A DNA stretch of 64,000 nt from Pseudobacteriovorax sp. GTDB lineage: Bacteria; Bdellovibrionota_B; Oligoflexia; Oligoflexales; Oligoflexaceae. The stretch lies in assembly GCA_013215145.1 (NCBI GenBank), contig JABSRP010000019.1:1-64000 (forward strand). The letters run 5' to 3'. The position numbers were made by a program, and so were the translations under genes. Shown here in pieces: positions 61,587-64,000 of this stretch; position 1 is the stretch's first letter; each line of letters begins with the position of its first letter. The notes under the pieces are model-generated. The model was not told where the DNA came from. It made no database searches and saw only the letters and a program-made list of their open reading frames with translations.

Positions 61587-61979
61587 CTAAGAAACTTTGT
61601 ACTCGATTAGGTGAGAAATCTCACCAATGGCATTGTAGAAGTCTTCGTAAGAAAAAGGCTTTGAAAGGCAAATATCTGGGCTTTTGCGCCCCGACTCTTC
61701 TTCAACGGGTAATTTCAGAGCAGCCAAAGAAATACCAGTGACGGCAATAATGGGGGTTTTGATACCGAGCTGCCGGACTCCATGAATGAACTGATAGCCA
61801 TCCATTTCAGGCATGCTAATATCGGTGACGATCAGCTGGAATTCGCTGCTTCTCTGCTTGAGGCAGGCAAGTGCTTCGACGGGAGAATCCATGCATTCCG
61901 CATCAAAGTTGTTCGAGAACAGGACTTCGGCTAACAACTCATGGATATCAACGTCGTCGTCAACAATGAGAGCTTTCAT
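61587..61979 (-). CDS. Single-domain response regulator (CheY-like)
   Basis: 130 residues from ATG 61979 (MKALIVDDD, which starts correctly for a receiver; GAGG upstream). Acidic DDD, phospho-acceptor Asp in LIVTDISMPEMDGYQF, Thr/Ala in AVTGISLAALKL and Lys in CLSKPFSYEDF are present. There is no output domain, so it probably acts through a protein partner or as a phosphate sink. It is tail-to-tail with the exonuclease gene (7 nt). Confidence 0.9.
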   Translation of the reverse strand: MKALIVDDDVDIHELLAEVLFSNNFDAECMDSPVEALACLKQRSSEFQLIVTDISMPEMDGYQFIHGVRQLGIKTPIIAVTGISLAALKLPVEEESGRKSPDICLSKPFSYEDFYNAIGEISHLIEYKVS

Positions 61980-62079
61980 GGTGGTCACTACCTCCGCTTC
62001 GCAGATTGGGCGCAAAGTTCCCTTCAGCATAAGGGTCATCGGAAGCAGTCATAGGTATGTTTAGGTCAGAGTACCAATT

Positions 62080-62102
62080 CTGACAGGGCGGTGCCCTGTC
62101 AG
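62080..62102 (-). terminator. Hairpin downstream of the P5C dehydrogenase gene
   Basis: A perfect 10-bp stem, CTGACAGGGC (62080-62089) with GCCCTGTCAG (62093-62102), loop of 3 nt. It begins 4 nt past the stop and has no T-tract on the minus strand. Confidence 0.6.
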
Positions 62103-62106
62103 TCAA

Positions 62107-63738
62107 TTATTGATCCATAAAAGGATAACGATAATCAGTGATTGACTGAAAATTCTCTTTGACTGTACGAAATGATACAAATCGCAAAAGATTGAGTTTG
62201 CTGCCTGCCTTGTCGTTGGTTCCCGAGGCCCTTGCACCGCCAAAGGGCTGTTGACCGACGACAGCCCCTGTGGGTTTGTCGTTGATGTAGAAGTTACCAG
62301 CGGCGTTTTCGAGGGATTTTGTCATCTTGTCAATAACGAGGCGATCCTTCGCAAAAATTGCGCCGGTGAGCGCATATTTTGTGCTGCTATCACACATTTT
62401 GAGTGTTTCATCTAAATCGTCATCGGCGTAAACAAATACAGTTAGGATGGGGCCAAAAATCTCTTCCACCATTGAAGGGTAAGTGGCAGACTTTGCTTCA
62501 ATTATAGTGGGCTTGATGAAGAACCCTTTGCTGTCGTCATACTCACCACCGGCAATAATTTCGGCGCCGCTGTCTGCGCCCGCGCGGTCGATATAACCTT
62601 TAATCTTATCGAAGGACCGTCGGTCGATCACGGCGCCCATAAACAAGCTCAAATCGCTAGTGACATCTCCCATAGTGATGCTCTGGCAAGTTTCGACTAG
62701 TTTTGGTTTGAGTTTGGCCCAGAGTGATTGAGGAATGTAGGCCCGAGAAGCAGCGGAGCATTTTTGTCCTTGGTATTCGAAAGCCCCTCGGATGAGAGCC
62801 GTGCTCAGTTCATCAACATCGGCGGAATTGTGGGCGAAGACAAAATCTTTACCACCGGTTTCACCGACGATGCGTGGGTACTGACGATAGCGATCGATGT
62901 TTGTTCCTACCTCTTTCCAAAGATAGTTGAAGGTCGCCGTCGAGCCGGTAAAGTGTATGCTCGAAAGGTTTTCGTTCGGTAGCAAGACAGAGCTAATGTC
63001 CTGCGGATCCCCAGGTAGAAAGTTAATAACTCCCTTAGGCAGTCCTGCCTCTTCGAGAATTTTCATCCCAATCCATGCGCCTAACATCGACGTCGGCGAT
63101 GGTTTCCAAATGACACTGCAACCCATAAGAGCGGGTGCTGTGGGGAGATTCACCGCAATGGAGGTAAAATTGAAGGGTGCTATGGCGTATACAAAGCCCT
63201 CGAGACCTCTGACTTCTGTGCGGTTCCACATGCCAGCATCGGATTTAGGCTGCTCGGAGTAGATTTGCTCGGCGAATTTGACGTTGTATCGGAAAAAATC
63301 AATCAACTCGCAAGCAGCATCGATTTCTGCTTGATGGCAGGTTTTTGATTGTCCCAGCATAGTGGCTGCATTCATTTCCGACCGGTATTTATGCGTTAGG
63401 AGTTCGGCAGCCTTTAGAAATACACTTGCTCTGGCTTCCCAAGGCAGGGCTGCCCAGCTCTGACGCGCATTGAGAGCTGCGTCAATAGCTAATTGCGCAT
63501 GCTCTTTAGTGGCAAGGCTTGATTCGGCTAAAACGTGCTTGTGATCGTGAGGACATATTACCGGCTCTTTTGAATCGGTGTAAATATGTTCGCCGTTGAT
63601 GACTAGTGGAATTTGAGTTTTTTCGGCCTTCAAATGGGCTATTGCCTCTTCCAACTGCTTGCGCTCGAGACTACCCACCCTGTAGGGCTTGACGGGTTCG
63701 TTTACCGGGTCTGGAATGGTTGATCTGGCGTTGGTCAT
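62107..63738 (-). CDS. pruA: L-glutamate gamma-semialdehyde dehydrogenase (P5C dehydrogenase)
   Basis: 543 residues from ATG 63738 (AAGGGA 5 nt upstream; the frame opens further at 63801). An aldehyde dehydrogenase of the P5CDH type. NAD site IHFTGSTATFNYLWKEVG, catalytic Glu in GETGGKDFVFAHNS, catalytic Cys in FEYQGQKCSAASRAYIPQ, and the C-terminal PFGGARASGTNDKAGS that is specific to P5CDH. It oxidises glutamate gamma-semialdehyde to glutamate in proline breakdown. It is a stand-alone enzyme; no proline dehydrogenase (PutA N-terminus) is fused or adjacent. It is divergent from the gene at 63866. Confidence 0.95.
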   Translation of the reverse strand: MTNARSTIPDPVNEPVKPYRVGSLERKQLEEAIAHLKAEKTQIPLVINGEHIYTDSKEPVICPHDHKHVLAESSLATKEHAQLAIDAALNARQSWAALPWEARASVFLKAAELLTHKYRSEMNAATMLGQSKTCHQAEIDAACELIDFFRYNVKFAEQIYSEQPKSDAGMWNRTEVRGLEGFVYAIAPFNFTSIAVNLPTAPALMGCSVIWKPSPTSMLGAWIGMKILEEAGLPKGVINFLPGDPQDISSVLLPNENLSSIHFTGSTATFNYLWKEVGTNIDRYRQYPRIVGETGGKDFVFAHNSADVDELSTALIRGAFEYQGQKCSAASRAYIPQSLWAKLKPKLVETCQSITMGDVTSDLSLFMGAVIDRRSFDKIKGYIDRAGADSGAEIIAGGEYDDSKGFFIKPTIIEAKSATYPSMVEEIFGPILTVFVYADDDLDETLKMCDSSTKYALTGAIFAKDRLVIDKMTKSLENAAGNFYINDKPTGAVVGQQPFGGARASGTNDKAGSKLNLLRFVSFRTVKENFQSITDYRYPFMDQ

Positions 63739-63865
63739 GTGGTCCCTTTCACTGAATGGTTTCTCGGGTCCACATCTTATGCTACCAACGTAAAAAGGCA
63801 AGTGATTGAACCTTGTCCTATGCTAAAATATGTCGATTAAGCGAAAAATCGAGAGGAATTCTCCT

Positions 63866-64000
63866 ATGGCCTTGCGTCTTCTGATCCTAGTTGCGCTGTT
63901 ATTACCCTCTGTGAGCTACTGCATTCCGGAAGAGGACATTCCCGAATCATACGACTCGTTGGTTTGGGCTTTTTACGAAAAGCATACTGAAGCCCGTCAG
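63866..64000 (+). CDS. Secreted protein, 5' part only (runs off the window)
   Basis: 45 codons from ATG 63866 to the window edge without a stop. AGAGGA lies 8 nt upstream. A signal peptide MALRLLILVALLLPSVSYC is followed by IPEEDIPESYDSLVWAFYEK. The possible lipobox (SVSYC) is poor. The family cannot be judged from this fragment. Confidence 0.65.
   Translation, partial: MALRLLILVALLLPSVSYCIPEEDIPESYDSLVWAFYEKHTEARQ

Noticed and set aside
1..64000. CRISPR arrays, tRNA or rRNA genes, insertion sequences, prophage, integrative elements
   Set aside because: No regularly spaced repeats, cloverleaf sequences, transposase or integrase ORFs, or flanking direct repeats were seen on reading the window.

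Overview
The window reads as chromosomal DNA of a free-living, flagellated Gram-negative bacterium of moderate GC content. I infer a member of the Bdellovibrionota (Bdellovibrio/Oligoflexia-like). The reasons are a tandem pair of TIGR02147-type regulators, a duplicated DUF4360 secreted protein, many small cysteine-containing secreted proteins, lipoproteins and outer-membrane barrels, SecB, OmpA-like and MotAB-type proteins, and two sigma-28-like promoters. No rRNA, tRNA, CRISPR array, insertion sequence or phage module is visible. Taxonomy is inference, because no marker gene is present.

Layout. 1-6.3 kb: a CFA-family methyltransferase and GPH-type transporter, an SRAP (YedK/HMCES) protein, a small secreted protein, SecB and a PF07399-type Na+/H+ antiporter. 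6.4-11.1 kb: the most unusual locus, five tightly overlapping genes behind a sigma-28-like promoter. They encode a PEGA/TPR lipoprotein, a MotA-like protein, a MotB-like protein, a membrane protein joining a FliF-like periplasmic domain to a FliG-like cytoplasmic torque domain, and an outer-membrane barrel. This looks like a complete, envelope-spanning, ion-driven motor that is not a standard flagellar operon. 11-23 kb: MAPEG, GIY-YIG, PIG-L deacetylase plus glycosyltransferase, a group of secreted proteins (including DUF4360 x2), a ferritin-like hydrolase, a sterol-desaturase family enzyme and two TIGR02147 regulators. 23-31 kb: a large lipoprotein with a toxin-like C-terminal domain and a small membrane-anchored neighbour, an unusual pyruvate kinase and a LytS/LytT-type two-component pair. 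31-38.5 kb: a DUF4421-like lipoprotein, an iron/haem/B12-type ABC importer, an M14 peptidase, divergent OlsB/OlsA-like acyltransferases, DUF1643 and CutA.

38.9-43.8 kb: a minus-strand operon, GST - acyl-CoA desaturase - alpha/beta hydrolase - 7TM hybrid histidine kinase, suggesting membrane-lipid sensing and adjustment. 43.8-44.8 kb holds almost no coding signal and precedes a secreted beta-propeller gene split by a frameshift at a run of seven A. 46.9-52.5 kb: GST, nitronate monooxygenase, a 976-residue secreted helical-repeat protein and a LysR regulator. 53.5-59 kb: a DUF1501 / lipoprotein / DUF1588-like cytochrome operon, then divergent haem proteins (a dihaem protein with a barrel-like C-terminus, and a tetrahaem protein). 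59-64 kb: EpmC, a DnaQ-type exonuclease fused to a degenerate GIY-YIG domain, a single-domain response regulator, P5C dehydrogenase and the start of a secreted protein that runs off the window.

Starts were chosen from ribosome-binding sites and family N-termini. TTG and GTG starts are common here.
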